From Siccibacter colletis (GTDB lineage Bacteria > Pseudomonadota > Gammaproteobacteria > Enterobacterales > Enterobacteriaceae), in contig NZ_JMSQ01000004.1 in the NCBI RefSeq assembly GCF_000696575.1, positions 1-64,000 of the forward strand: 64,000 nucleotides of DNA, written 5' to 3'. Below the pieces are notes generated by a model. That model did no database searches and was not told where the DNA came from. It saw nothing but the letters and a program-made list of their open reading frames with translations. Positions 9,604-20,067 of the stretch are shown one piece after another (within the stretch, counting starts at the first letter, position 1; every line of letters begins with the position of its first letter). The position numbers and the translations under genes were made by a program.

Positions 9604-10062
9604 CTATGTCGTTCCGGGCACCGGCGGGGTGGCCGTAGTCAAGTGGAAACCGGCGACGCGATAGGCTTTATAGCGTTCGCGCGCCAGTTGTTTCTGAGAA
9701 TCTTCGTGAGGTACGAAGTCTATCACTTCAGGGAAAGCGGTGGCAAAAGCTGCAAACTCGGGCAGCAGGCTTATCAGCACATCGCGCGCCGCGCTGCCGC
9801 GCTTCTGCGGCCAGGCCAGCTCAACCGGCGCACCGGCACGCGGACCTTCGCCCGCGAGGTTGTGCGGCACAAAGCTGTTGGCATCCCGCTGCCAGAGCGC
9901 CTCATCCAGACGCACCGCCTGGGCTTCGTCGATACAGGCTACCAGCACGCGTTTCCCGCTGCGCCAACGTTCTGCGGCAAGGTCACACACCAGCTGTTCG
10001 ACGGCGTTAAGGCCATCCTGATGGGTGTCGTTTTCCAGCAGATAGAACGTTGCGTTTTTCAT
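9604..10062 (-). CDS. holC: DNA polymerase III subunit chi
   Basis: Chi links the clamp-loader psi subunit to single-stranded-DNA-binding protein SSB at the replication fork. The start [10 protein letters not shown] at 10062 matches E. coli HolC; an upstream in-frame start at 10095 adds 11 unlikely residues. The product is 152 residues, about five longer than E. coli's because of a C-terminal PPVPGTT tail. Conserved stretches are [15 protein letters not shown] and [15 protein letters not shown]. It lies between pepA and valS. holD, encoding its partner psi, is also in this window at 61.7 kb. Confidence 0.96.
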   Translation of the reverse strand: MKNATFYLLENDTHQDGLNAVEQLVCDLAAERWRSGKRVLVACIDEAQAVRLDEALWQRDANSFVPHNLAGEGPRAGAPVELAWPQKRGSAARDVLISLLPEFAAFATAFPEVIDFVPHEDSQKQLARERYKAYRVAGFHLTTATPPVPGTT

Positions 10063-10108
10063 GATATGGGGCTTCTTGTGATGGATGTAAATCATGCACC
10101 CTCAGCCC

Positions 10109-10139
10109 GGCGCTCTCCCTCGTGGTGAAGGAGAGCGCC
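10109..10139. terminator. Stem-loop between pepA and holC
   Basis: GGCGCTCTCC (10109-10118) pairs perfectly with GGAGAGCGCC (10130-10139) across an 11-nt loop. On the minus strand it follows pepA by about 24 bp. There is no strong T-tract, so it is a probable partial terminator or processing hairpin. Confidence 0.55.
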
Positions 10140-10162
10140 GTCAGGGCGAGGGGGATTTTATC

Positions 10163-11677
<1,515 letters not shown>

Positions 11678-11942
11678 CTACGCTCCTGAATCTTAAAGAC
11701 AACGGCGGTGGCGACGGTTAGAATTGCAACCTTTCGTAACGCGCACTCCGCTGTTGCGATGACTTCGTGTTAATCTTAACGTGTTTACGTTTCGGGCACG
11801 TCAGAACAAGTTCTGGGTCGCGAATTCGCTGGATGAGCCAATCTTTGCGACGTTTTCAACGACTCAAGAGAATAAATGACGTTTAAGCCTTGAAACAAGC
11901 GATTTTCCTGCAAAAAGACTCGTTTTCACAGGCGTAATTAAT

Positions 11943-13043
11943 GTGATAATCATAAGATATCTGGTCCGGGAGACGCTCAAGAGCCAACTGGCAATCCTTT
12001 TTATCCTGCTGCTGATCTTCTTCTGTCAGAAGCTGGTAAGGATTCTTGGGGCCGCTGTTGACGGCGATATCCCGACAAATCTGGTGCTTTCCCTGCTCGG
12101 TCTGGGTGTGCCTGAAATGGCGCAGCTGATCCTGCCATTAAGCCTGTTCCTCGGCCTGCTCATGACCCTCGGCAAACTTTATACCGAGAGTGAGATCACC
12201 GTCATGCATGCCTGCGGGTTGAGCAAAGCGGTGCTGGTTAAAGCGGCGATGATCCTCGCGCTGTTCACCGGCATTGTCGCGGCGATAAATGTGATGTGGG
12301 CTGGCCCCTGGTCGTCTCGTCATCAGGATGAAGTGCTGGCCGAAGCGAAAGCTAACCCCGGCATGGCGGCGCTGGCCCAGGGCCAGTTCCAGCAGGCCAC
12401 CGACGGCAACGCGGTGCTGTTCATCGAAAGCGTTAACGGCAGCCAGTTCAACGACGTGTTCCTCGCGCAGCTGCGCCCGAAAGGCAGCGCCCGTCCTTCC
12501 GTGGTGGTGGCCGATTCCGGCGCGCTGAGCCTGCGCGCTGACGGTTCGCAGGTGGTGACCCTCAATAAGGGCACGCGCTTCGAAGGCACCGCGATGCTGC
12601 GCGACTTCCGCATTACCGATTTCCAGGATTACCAGGCGATTGTCGGCCACCAGACCGTGGCGCTCGACCCTGACGACAGCGCGCAGATGAACATGCGCAC
12701 CCTGCTGAGCAATGACTCTCCCGGCGCGCGCGCCGAGCTGCACTGGCGTCTGACGCTGGTGTTCGCCGTAATCGTGATGGCGCTGATGGTAGTGCCGCTG
12801 TCGGTGGTCAACCCGCGTCAGGGCCGTGTGCTCTCGATGCTGCCAGCGATGCTGCTTTATCTGGTGTTCTTCCTGCTGCAGACCTCGCTGCGCTCCAACG
12901 GCGCGAAGGGCAAGCTGGACCCGCTGATCTGGATGTGGCTGGTGAACCTGCTTTATCTGGCGCTGGCGGTGGGCCTCAACCTGTGGGATACCGTGCCCAT
13001 GCGTAAACTGCGTGCCCGATTCGCACGTCAAGGAGCGGTGTGA
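11943..13043 (+). CDS. lptF: LPS export ABC transporter permease LptF
   Basis: With LptG and the LptB ATPase, LptF extracts lipopolysaccharide from the inner membrane and passes it to the periplasmic bridge LptC-A-D. The 366-residue product begins at GTG with IIIRYLVRETLKSQLA, as in E. coli. It has transmembrane helices near residues 15-35, 50-80, 100-122, a periplasmic beta-jellyroll domain (about 130-265), then three helices (about 270-355). The stop overlaps the lptG start by one base (TGATG), so translation is coupled. The gene is essential. Confidence 0.97.
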   Translation: MIIIRYLVRETLKSQLAILFILLLIFFCQKLVRILGAAVDGDIPTNLVLSLLGLGVPEMAQLILPLSLFLGLLMTLGKLYTESEITVMHACGLSKAVLVKAAMILALFTGIVAAINVMWAGPWSSRHQDEVLAEAKANPGMAALAQGQFQQATDGNAVLFIESVNGSQFNDVFLAQLRPKGSARPSVVVADSGALSLRADGSQVVTLNKGTRFEGTAMLRDFRITDFQDYQAIVGHQTVALDPDDSAQMNMRTLLSNDSPGARAELHWRLTLVFAVIVMALMVVPLSVVNPRQGRVLSMLPAMLLYLVFFLLQTSLRSNGAKGKLDPLIWMWLVNLLYLALAVGLNLWDTVPMRKLRARFARQGAV

Positions 13044-14125
13044 TGCCTGGTTTTGGTGTACTTGACCGCTATATCGGTAAAACGATTTTCAACACCATCA
13101 TGATGACGCTGTTCATGCTGGTGTCGCTCTCCGGGATCATTAAGTTTGTCGATCAGCTGAAGAAGGCCGGGCAGGGTGACTACAGCGCGCTTGGCGCGGG
13201 TATGTATACCCTGCTGAGCGCGCCGAAAGACATCCAGATCTTCTTCCCGATGGCGGCGCTGCTGGGTGCGCTGCTCGGACTGGGGATGCTGGCCCAGCGC
13301 AGCGAGCTGGTGGTGATGCAGGCTTCCGGCTTCACCCGCCTGCAGGTGGCGCTGGCAGTGATGAAAACCGCTATTCCGCTGGTGCTGCTGACAATGGCCA
13401 TCGGCGAGTGGGTTGCCCCTCAGGGCGAACAGATGGCGCGTAACTACCGCGCGCAGATGATGTACGGCGGCTCGCTGCTCTCCACTCAGCAAGGGCTGTG
13501 GGCGAAAGACGGCAACAACTTCGTCTATATCGAACGCGTGAAGGGTGATAACGAGCTGGGCGGTATCAGCATCTATAGCTTCAACGACGAGCGTCGCCTG
13601 CAGTCGGTGCGCTACGCGGCCTCCGCGAAGTTTGATGCCGGGCAGAAAGCGTGGCGTCTGTCGCAGGTGGATGAATCCAACCTGCAAAATCCGCAGCAGA
13701 TCACCGGCACCCAGACCGTGACCGGCACCTGGAAAACCAACCTCACGCCGGACAAGCTCGGCGTGGTGGCGCTGGACCCGGATGCGCTGTCGATTACCGG
13801 CCTGCGTGATTACGTGACCTACCTGAAGTCCAGCGGCCAGGACCCAGGGCGTTACCAGCTCAACATGTGGAGCAAAATCTTCCAGCCGCTCTCCGTGGCG
13901 GTGATGATGCTGATGGCGCTGTCGTTCATCTTCGGCCCGCTGCGCAGCGTACCGATGGGCGTGCGCGTGGTCACCGGGATCAGCTGTGGCTTCGTGTTCT
14001 ACGTGCTGGACCAGATTTTTGGCCCGCTGAGCCTGGTGTATAACATCCCGCCCATCATCGGCGCGCTGCTGCCAAGTGCCACCTTCTTCCTGATCAGCCT
14101 GTGGCTGATGATGCGACGAAATTGA
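13043..14125 (+). CDS. lptG: LPS export ABC transporter permease LptG
   Basis: LptG is the partner permease of LptF. The start ATG at 13043 overlaps the lptF stop and gives MPGFGVLDRYIG, matching E. coli LptG in length (360 residues); a GTG three bases earlier is possible. Six transmembrane helices flank a periplasmic jellyroll (about residues 130-265). The coupling stretch RSELVVMQASGFT (about 93-105) is the cytoplasmic coupling helix region that contacts LptB. A strong terminator follows. Confidence 0.97.
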   Translation: MPGFGVLDRYIGKTIFNTIMMTLFMLVSLSGIIKFVDQLKKAGQGDYSALGAGMYTLLSAPKDIQIFFPMAALLGALLGLGMLAQRSELVVMQASGFTRLQVALAVMKTAIPLVLLTMAIGEWVAPQGEQMARNYRAQMMYGGSLLSTQQGLWAKDGNNFVYIERVKGDNELGGISIYSFNDERRLQSVRYAASAKFDAGQKAWRLSQVDESNLQNPQQITGTQTVTGTWKTNLTPDKLGVVALDPDALSITGLRDYVTYLKSSGQDPGRYQLNMWSKIFQPLSVAVMMLMALSFIFGPLRSVPMGVRVVTGISCGFVFYVLDQIFGPLSLVYNIPPIIGALLPSATFFLISLWLMMRRN

Positions 14126-14143
14126 TAGTGCAGTGATGGACGT

Positions 14144-14174
14144 AAAAGAGAGGCGATGACCTCTCTTTTTTTTT
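14144..14174 (+). terminator. Intrinsic terminator of lptFG
   Basis: AAAAGAGAGG (14144-14153) pairs with CCTCTCTTTT (14160-14169) across a 6-nt loop and runs into a T-tract to 14174. It lies 19 bp after the lptG stop. Confidence 0.93.
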
Positions 14175-14243
14175 GGACCGCTGCCGATATAGAGACAACA
14201 CCCTCAAGGAAGGGCTTTGCATAGTCACGGAGGATAATGGCGT

Positions 14244-14741
14244 ATGAAAGATATTTTCATCAAAACGCGGCGCTGGATAACGCTGCAATTTTTCGAATCA
14301 TTGGCGATGAGCTGCTTCAGAGCAGAAGCATGGTGCGGCGGGCTCCTCGTGGCAGGTGCTTTGCTTCATCATGACCTGAGGTATTTTTATCTACTCGAAG
14401 TCATCGTTTTTATTATTCTGACTTTTTTGTTGCTCTGGTTAATGCGTAAAACCGATCGCGACTCCAGGCAAGTCGGCACGGTACGCATTGGGTCCCCAAT
14501 GGAGCGTGAAGCCGATCGCGTCTTGTTTCTGTTTGATCTCACTGAGCGGGTTAATGCATTGCTCATGGCACTTCTTTTTCCTGCCTTTTGTCTGAGCTTT
14601 GCAATGATTGACTACCGGTGGGCCCTGTGGTGCCACCATCTTTGGGTGTTAATTCTGGCTGTCACTTATTTCCGTCTGTCGCGTCGACTCAATCGGATGA
14701 GGAAAGAACGTGGGTATGGGGAATACACCCGGCATGCCTGA
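14244..14741 (+). CDS. Hypothetical four-helix membrane protein
   Basis: I do not recognise this family. The 165-residue product has hydrophobic segments near residues 30-43, 47-66, 104-122 and 127-144, with a basic tail (RLNRMRKERGYGEYTRHA), so it is probably an inner membrane protein. The ATG has GGAGG about 10 bp upstream. It is alone between the lptFG terminator and a repeat-rich region, and has somewhat lower GC than its neighbours, so recent acquisition is possible. Confidence 0.65.
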   Translation: MKDIFIKTRRWITLQFFESLAMSCFRAEAWCGGLLVAGALLHHDLRYFYLLEVIVFIILTFLLLWLMRKTDRDSRQVGTVRIGSPMEREADRVLFLFDLTERVNALLMALLFPAFCLSFAMIDYRWALWCHHLWVLILAVTYFRLSRRLNRMRKERGYGEYTRHA

Positions 14742-15409
14742 GGGGGTTTTGATGCCGGACGGAGCCACGCCTCGGCTTGTGTTCATGGTGGGTGCGCAAG
14801 CTTACCCACCCTACGGGTCGAAGCTGGGTAGGGTGGGTAAACGGAGTGCACCCACCGTTAGGGCATGAGGTCTATGGGATTACGGTGATGGTTCCGTTCA
14901 CCAGAGCACCGCACTTACATGGGAACGCTGCTGCACGTGAACGGGTGAAGGGGGCTCGCCGCCACCCCCTTCACTATCCCGGCTCCCGGCCAACAAAACC
15001 GGCCCGTTGGGCTGCCCTTGCCTCCGGCGTTTCGCTTCCGGTCGGGCGCGATACCCCATCCCGGGGCTCGCGCCCTCTGGCGGTTCCCGACCGCCAGCCC
15101 GGACTCAACGCCTGCGCCGCGGCGGTTTTGATGCCGGACGGGCCACGCTTCGGCTTCTGCGTTTATGGTGGGTGCGCAAGCTTACCCACCCTACCGGTTT
15201 CAGGACGGGCGTTGCACCCACCGTTTACCGTGCAGCCATTTCCAGTAGTTGTAGGGTGGGTAAGCGCAGCGCACCCACCGTTTACCGCAGACTCACCGTT
15301 TACCACCCACCATTCACCACTCACCCATTTTCAGCAAAATCTGCCTTTTCTCCGCGGGACGACACAGGGACTATGCTGTGTACTACGTTTCAAAAAATAG
15401 TGGGAAGCT
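14742..15409. repeat. Repeat-filled gene-free region upstream of the dihydroxyacetone kinase gene
   Basis: No gene is supported in these 668 bp. Palindrome copies lie at 14787-14814 (reverse), 14828-14856 (forward), 15167-15194 (reverse) and 15251-15279 (forward). A larger block starting TTTTGATGCCGGACGG and running to the end of the reverse palindrome occurs twice, at about 14748-14814 and 15126-15194. Between them is a very GC-rich stretch (14948-15120). The last 100 bp before 15410 should hold the promoter of the kinase gene. Confidence 0.8.
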
Positions 15410-17047
15410 ATGTCCAGATTTTTCTATAACGAGCGCACCCGCCTCGTCGACGACGCCCTTGAAGGCATCATTCTCAGCAGCCGTTTCGGCAACCTGACAA
15501 AACTCGATATCGACCCGGCCATTCGCGTCGTGGCGCGCAGCGACTGGGATAAAAGCAAAGTCGCGGTGATCTCCGGCGGTGGCTCGGGCCACGAACCGGC
15601 GCACGCTGGTTTTGTCGGGAAAGGGATGCTCACCGCCGCGGTATGCGGTGACCTGTTTGCCTCGCCGAGCGTGGACGCGGTACTGAACGCCATTGTCGCC
15701 GTCACCGGCGATCGCGGCTGCCTGCTGGTGGTAAAAAACTACACCGGCGACCGCCTTAACTTCGGCCTCGCGGCGGAGAAAGCCAAGCGCTACGGCCTGA
15801 AGGTTGAGATGGTCATCGTCGGCGACGACATCGCCCTGCCGGACAACAAACAGCCGCGCGGCATCGCCGGGACAGCGCTGGTGCACAAGATTGCCGGCTA
15901 CGCCGCCGAACAGGGGAAATCCCTCAGCGAAGTGCGCGATATGGCGCAGAAGGCGTGCGATAACCTCTGGAGCCTTGGCCTCGCGATGCAGACCTGCAAC
16001 CTGCCGGGCAGTGACGAAGAGAGCCGCATCAAATCGGGCCAGGTGGAACTGGGCCTCGGCATTCACGGCGAACCGGGCGCCAGCGTGGTCGCCAGCCACA
16101 ACAGCCGCGAGCTGGTCGCCACCCTGGTGGAACAGCTCCAGCAGCAGGCAGGCCCGGACGCGCGCCTGGCGGTGCTGATCAATAACCTCGGCGGCACCTC
16201 GGCGCTGGAGATGGCCCTGCTCACCAGAGAGCTGGCGCACTCGGCGCTGCGCGAGCAGATCGACTATCTTGTCGGCCCAGCCCCGCTGGTCAGCGCCCTT
16301 GATATGAAGGGCTTCTCGCTCAGCGCCCTGCGCCTGAACGACGAGTTTATCGCCGCGCTCACCGCCCCGGTGGAGACCAGCGGCTGGCAGCCTGCGGTGG
16401 CATTCGCGCCGATGAAAACCCAGAAGCAGAACATGGTGCACGACAGCGTCGAGTATCACGCCTCGGAGAACGCGCAGGTGCAGACCACCCTCGCTATCGC
16501 TACCACCACGCTTATCGAGCTGGAGAACCGCCTTAACGCGCTGGATGCTAAAGTGGGCGACGGTGATACCGGCTCGACCTTCGCCAAAGGCGCGCAGGAC
16601 ATTGCCCTGCTGCTGGTGAACAAGGCGCTACCGCTCAACAACACCGGGCAGCTGTTACAGTTGATTGGCGAGCGGCTGGCAACGGTGATGGGCGGCTCCA
16701 GCGGCGTGCTGATGTCGATCTTCTTCACCGCCGCGGGCCAGCGCGTCGCCGAGGGCGATGCCCTGCCGCAGGCGCTGCAGGTCGGCCTGCAACAGATGAA
16801 GCGTTACGGCGGGGCCGATCTCGGCGACCGTACCCTGATCGACGCCCTGCAACCGGCGCTGGAAGCCCTGGCGCAGGGGGGCATTCAGGCTGCTGCCATG
16901 GCCGCACAGAAGGGGGCCGACAGCACCGCGCAGATGCAGAAGGCCGGTGCGGGGCGTTCGTCCTACATCAACAGCCAGAACCTCGACGGCGTGACCGATC
17001 CGGGCGCGATGGCGGTGGCGGAAGTGCTGACCGCGCTGGCGAAGTGA
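15410..17047 (+). CDS. ATP-dependent dihydroxyacetone kinase (fused DhaK-DhaL)
   Basis: It phosphorylates dihydroxyacetone to DHAP using ATP, feeding glycerol or sugar breakdown into glycolysis. The 545-residue protein fuses a DhaK domain (about 1-330; GGGSGHEPAHAGF at 56-68; substrate-binding His in GIHGEPG near 219) to a DhaL domain (about 350-545; DAKVGDGDTG with the Mg-binding Asp residues). This is the single-chain, ATP-using form seen in Citrobacter freundii, not the PEP-dependent DhaKLM of E. coli K-12. It stands alone, without dhaB, dhaD or regulator genes, and is convergent with ahr. Confidence 0.93.
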   Translation: MSRFFYNERTRLVDDALEGIILSSRFGNLTKLDIDPAIRVVARSDWDKSKVAVISGGGSGHEPAHAGFVGKGMLTAAVCGDLFASPSVDAVLNAIVAVTGDRGCLLVVKNYTGDRLNFGLAAEKAKRYGLKVEMVIVGDDIALPDNKQPRGIAGTALVHKIAGYAAEQGKSLSEVRDMAQKACDNLWSLGLAMQTCNLPGSDEESRIKSGQVELGLGIHGEPGASVVASHNSRELVATLVEQLQQQAGPDARLAVLINNLGGTSALEMALLTRELAHSALREQIDYLVGPAPLVSALDMKGFSLSALRLNDEFIAALTAPVETSGWQPAVAFAPMKTQKQNMVHDSVEYHASENAQVQTTLAIATTTLIELENRLNALDAKVGDGDTGSTFAKGAQDIALLLVNKALPLNNTGQLLQLIGERLATVMGGSSGVLMSIFFTAAGQRVAEGDALPQALQVGLQQMKRYGGADLGDRTLIDALQPALEALAQGGIQAAAMAAQKGADSTAQMQKAGAGRSSYINSQNLDGVTDPGAMAVAEVLTALAK

Positions 17048-17081
17048 CCGCGCTTATCCTTCCGGGTAAGTAAGCGCCCAC

Positions 17082-17109
17082 AACAAAGGCTCCTCACGGA
17101 GCCTTTGTT
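17082..17109. terminator. Bidirectional terminator between the DHA kinase gene and ahr
   Basis: AACAAAGGCTCC (17082-17093) pairs perfectly with GGAGCCTTTGTT (17098-17109) across TCAC. The 12-bp stem sits between convergent genes. Confidence 0.85.
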
Positions 17110-17123
17110 ATTTCAGCGCGGGA

Positions 17124-18143
17124 TTAAAAATCCGCTTTCAGCACCACGCGGTAGCGGGCTTTGCCGTCACGCACGTGCTGGATCGCCTCGTTGATGCGCG
17201 ACATCGGGAACTCTTCGGTCTGCGGCGCCACTTTGGCACGACCAGCCAGCTTCATCAGCGTGCGCAGTTCGTGCGGTGACCCGGTAGAGGAGCCGGCAAT
17301 GCTGCGGTCCCCGGCAATCAGCGAGAACGCCGGCACTTCGAACGGCTTCATTACTGCACCTACGGTGTGGAAGTTGCCGCCATACGCCAGCGCCTGGAAG
17401 TACGGCATCCAGTCCAGCGATACGTTCACGGTATTGATGATGAGATCGAACTGGCCCGCCAGCGCTTTCAGAGCTTCCGGATCGCGGCTGTTCACCACGC
17501 GATCGGCACCCATACCGAGGATTTCCTGCTCTTTAGACGGGTTAGAGCTGAACGCTGTTACTTCGCAGCCCATCGCGCGCAGCAGTTTGATGGCGATATG
17601 CCCCAGACCGCCGATACCGATCACGCCCACCCTGCTGGTGGCGGTGACATGGTGCATCAGCAGCGGTTTGAACACCGTAATACCGCCGCACAGCAGCGGA
17701 CCGGCGGACGCCGCGTCGATGGATTCCGGCAGCGGGATGGCCCACTGCCAGTTAGCGCGGATCTTATCCGCAAAGCCGCCGCGGTTGATGATGGTCGGCA
17801 CGCTGCCTTCCACGCAGTTCACCTGGCTGCCGCTGATACAGGCATCGCAGTGCCCGCAGCTGTCTGCGGTCCAGCCGATACCGACGCGCTGACCCACTTT
17901 CAGGCCTTTGTCCTGCGCGCTGCTGCCGAGCGCATGTACGCGGCCAATCACCTCGTGACCCGCAACCAGCGGATACTGCGAGAAGCCCCATTCGTTGTCG
18001 ATCATCGACAGGTCCGAGTGGCAGATACCGCAGTACTCTACCTGGATTTCAACGTCTTCCGGCTTCAGTTCGCCCGCGTCGTACTCATACAGCTCAAGCT
18101 CGGCACCGGCCTGCGGCGCGGCGTAACTTTTGATTTTCGACAT
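17124..18143 (-). CDS. ahr: NADPH-dependent aldehyde reductase Ahr (zinc alcohol dehydrogenase family)
   Basis: Ahr (YjgB in older E. coli maps) reduces a broad range of aldehydes to alcohols with NADPH. The 339-residue product starts [10 protein letters not shown] at 18143; a longer frame to 18191 lacks homologue support. The catalytic zinc ligands are in CGICHSDL and GHEVIG, structural zinc ligands in [15 protein letters not shown], and the nucleotide fold has [11 protein letters not shown]. It is close to E. coli Ahr throughout and lies next to leuX as in E. coli. Confidence 0.95.
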   Translation of the reverse strand: MSKIKSYAAPQAGAELELYEYDAGELKPEDVEIQVEYCGICHSDLSMIDNEWGFSQYPLVAGHEVIGRVHALGSSAQDKGLKVGQRVGIGWTADSCGHCDACISGSQVNCVEGSVPTIINRGGFADKIRANWQWAIPLPESIDAASAGPLLCGGITVFKPLLMHHVTATSRVGVIGIGGLGHIAIKLLRAMGCEVTAFSSNPSKEQEILGMGADRVVNSRDPEALKALAGQFDLIINTVNVSLDWMPYFQALAYGGNFHTVGAVMKPFEVPAFSLIAGDRSIAGSSTGSPHELRTLMKLAGRAKVAPQTEEFPMSRINEAIQHVRDGKARYRVVLKADF

Positions 18144-18372
18144 CACAGTTTCCTTTTTGGTGGCTCTGACATGCAGTGTAGAACATGCCACACCTGGAAG
18201 CGGGTTGCGATTGGTGCGGTGGGGGAAGGGACGGAGACGTTTGCAGGCGAGCAGAGCAGAGGAACCAGCGCAGCGCTGAAATTTTCAGCACTCAACGGGA
18301 CTTAGCCACCGCGCAGCTTGCAAGGTGGCCGCTGACAGGTATAATCCACAACGTTTCCGCATCCCCTTCAGT

Positions 18373-18457
18373 GCCGAAGTGGCGAAATCGGTAGACGCAG
18401 TTGATTCAAAATCAACCGTAGAAATACGTGCCGGTTCGAGTCCGGCCTTCGGCACCA
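18373..18457 (+). tRNA. leuX: tRNA-Leu (anticodon CAA)
   Basis: An 85-nt cloverleaf runs from GCCGAAGTGGCG to a genomically encoded CCA. The anticodon stem GTTGA/TCAAC encloses TTCAAAA, giving the anticodon CAA, and the long variable arm is typical of tRNA-Leu. Acceptor ends GCCGAAG and CTTCGGC pair. It is a classic integration site for genomic islands in enterobacteria, and here it marks the left edge of the accessory region. Confidence 0.97.
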
Positions 18458-18505
18458 TCGACAATGATGATATTAAGAAAAAGAGTATAATCAGAGCATT
18501 GTATG

Positions 18506-18673
18506 CTAGCGCATAATTTTGACGGCGCTGCTAAAAGCTTTGGGCAAGATATTTTTATTCATCTCCTCTGCATACTTAACCCCAAAAGTTCTAAGCGTTT
18601 CGGCATAATTCTGCGAAAGAATAAAGTGAATAGCCAAAAGTGTGTCCTTTCTGAGAACTTCATCCTGGTTCAT
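18506..18673 (-). other. Short protein-like remnant next to leuX
   Basis: A 55-codon frame beginning MNQDEVLRKDTLLAIHFILS and ending at TAG (18506) reads like a genuine helical protein segment. It follows the decayed ardC-like gene on the same strand. It has no clear ribosome site and I cannot name a family. It could be the tail of an island gene truncated at the tRNA end. The remainder of 18458-18762 holds nothing I can identify. Confidence 0.3.
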
Positions 18674-18762
18674 ACAATAGCGTATTGTAATATTCTGAAC
18701 TGCTCAGGATACGGCATGATGATGCAGTCACGCCCCGACGAGTAATACGCCCGATTCTGGCG

Positions 18763-19272
18763 TCAGTGAGTGATCGTTACCGCCGTTTGCCGGGCAAATT
18801 GTTCTGTAACGGCAATAGGGTCATCCCCTATCACGACAAGCTGTGAAAATTCCACCGGCGGACTTTCACATTGCTGCGTGTTGAACAGCCCGAATTCGCG
18901 TACCACAGCCTAAGAAGTCACTTCGGGGTTGCCGGCAGTATCAAGAACGGTGTTTCCGACGGTGCCCACAACCTCGCGCTGCTGGGGCAGATAGAACACG
19001 GCCAGTGTCGATTTTTCGCCTTTGCGTACATTACCGCCTGTATTGCGGATTTGTGTGAAGTTCAGCCAGCGATCGCTCTCATATCCCTGTTGCTCTGCGC
19101 TGCTCCAGAGTAGAGGAATGTTGATGCCATGATAAAACCGCCCGGATAAGGCATTCATCGGCACCAACGGTTCCCCTTCCCGCCACGGGCGAACCCAGGG
19201 GATCAGGCTTTTCTCCAGCGCGGCGATAATTTCATCGGTGACTTTCTGGTAAAGATCGTTACTTCTGTTCAT
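18763..19272 (-). pseudogene. ArdC-like antirestriction protein, N-terminal part, broken
   Basis: The start ATG at 19272 has a GAGG ribosome site and opens MNRSNDLYQKVTDEIIAALE, the N-terminal ssDNA-binding domain of ArdC-type plasmid and ICE proteins, which protect incoming DNA. Typical features include LIPWVRPW, RFYHGINIPLL and WLNFTQIRNTGGNVRKGEK. An in-frame TAG lies at 18910-18912. Beyond it the frame continues with family-like sequence (LFNTQQCESPPVEF) to TGA at 18763, and faint similarity goes on past that stop (RAYYSSGRDCIIMP, PEQFR). The zinc-protease motif expected near residue 230 is absent. The gene is dead, and a 120-residue fragment at most could be made. Confidence 0.75.
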
Positions 19273-19357
19273 AAGCGTAACCTCATGATAAAGAAGCCGG
19301 GTACAGCGCTCCCGGTCGGGGGTCGCCCAGTACGGGGAGTGAAGGATGCTGAGGCAA

Positions 19358-19651
19358 TCAGCAGGTATGAAGGGCAGTAACCAACAGGTGATTATCTTCA
19401 AGCGTTAAGCGCAGCGGTGTCATCAGCGGTACATTGCTGCTGCCGTCAGAGGGCAAACAGTACAGACCGAAATTGATGCTCTTACGGTGCGGGCCTGCGC
19501 TTTTAAATGTCAGCATGGTGGCGACAATCAGGTTTTCGAGACGGTCGTCTTCCTGAGAGGGAGCGGGTGGAAAACTGACTACCTTTTCCCAGGCCTCAGA
19601 TGAGACAGACAGCGATAAGTATTTTGCTTCAGGGCAAGATGAAGTAGGCAT
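19358..19651 (-). CDS. Hypothetical protein of conjugative-element type
   Basis: The 97-residue product has no motif I can name. The ATG at 19651 follows GGAGAAACGCT, a fair ribosome site. It lies upstream of the ardC-like remnant on the same strand, the arrangement seen in ICE and plasmid accessory blocks, so it is probably a leftover of the same element. It contains no transmembrane segment. Whether it is functional is uncertain. Confidence 0.5.
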   Translation of the reverse strand: MPTSSCPEAKYLSLSVSSEAWEKVVSFPPAPSQEDDRLENLIVATMLTFKSAGPHRKSINFGLYCLPSDGSSNVPLMTPLRLTLEDNHLLVTALHTC

Positions 19652-20067
19652 AGCGTTTCTCCAGTTATGAAATCAGAGAAACGCCGCCCAGCAGGGAGGG
19701 ATTCCCTGCATGGTGGGGTAGAGGATGTATCAGGCGCTAAGCGCTTTCCGCGAGGATGATACGGAACGGCCGAAAAGGCGAGCCTCACCGGGAAGGTGGC
19801 AACCTGAAGACTCTGGTTACGGGTTGAACTTCGTACAGATCAATACGGTATCAATAATAATCAAGAGTCAGGCTGTTCAGTAAGAGAGTTCGGGAGTCGT
19901 TATTCTGGAATTCAGTCTGGCGCGCGATTTATCCGCTATGGGGGTTAAAAGAAATTTGTCCTCTACAGGGGATAAAGCATATTGGGCAATCGATGATACC
20001 TGCAAAGTTCACTGTCTCAGGCTTTGAAGATCTGCTTACGATGCCAGCCGACGTATTGTTCGGTAGG

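Noticed and set aside
16725-16907. Short frames opposite the dihydroxyacetone kinase gene
   Set aside because: Shadows of a well-supported gene.
18373-18457. Possibility that leuX is an amber suppressor, which would rescue the two TAG-broken island genes
   Set aside because: The anticodon reads CAA, not CTA, so this tRNA cannot read TAG.
18503-18745. 80-codon plus-strand frame after leuX
   Set aside because: No ribosome site; the opposite strand reads more like decayed ardC and another remnant.
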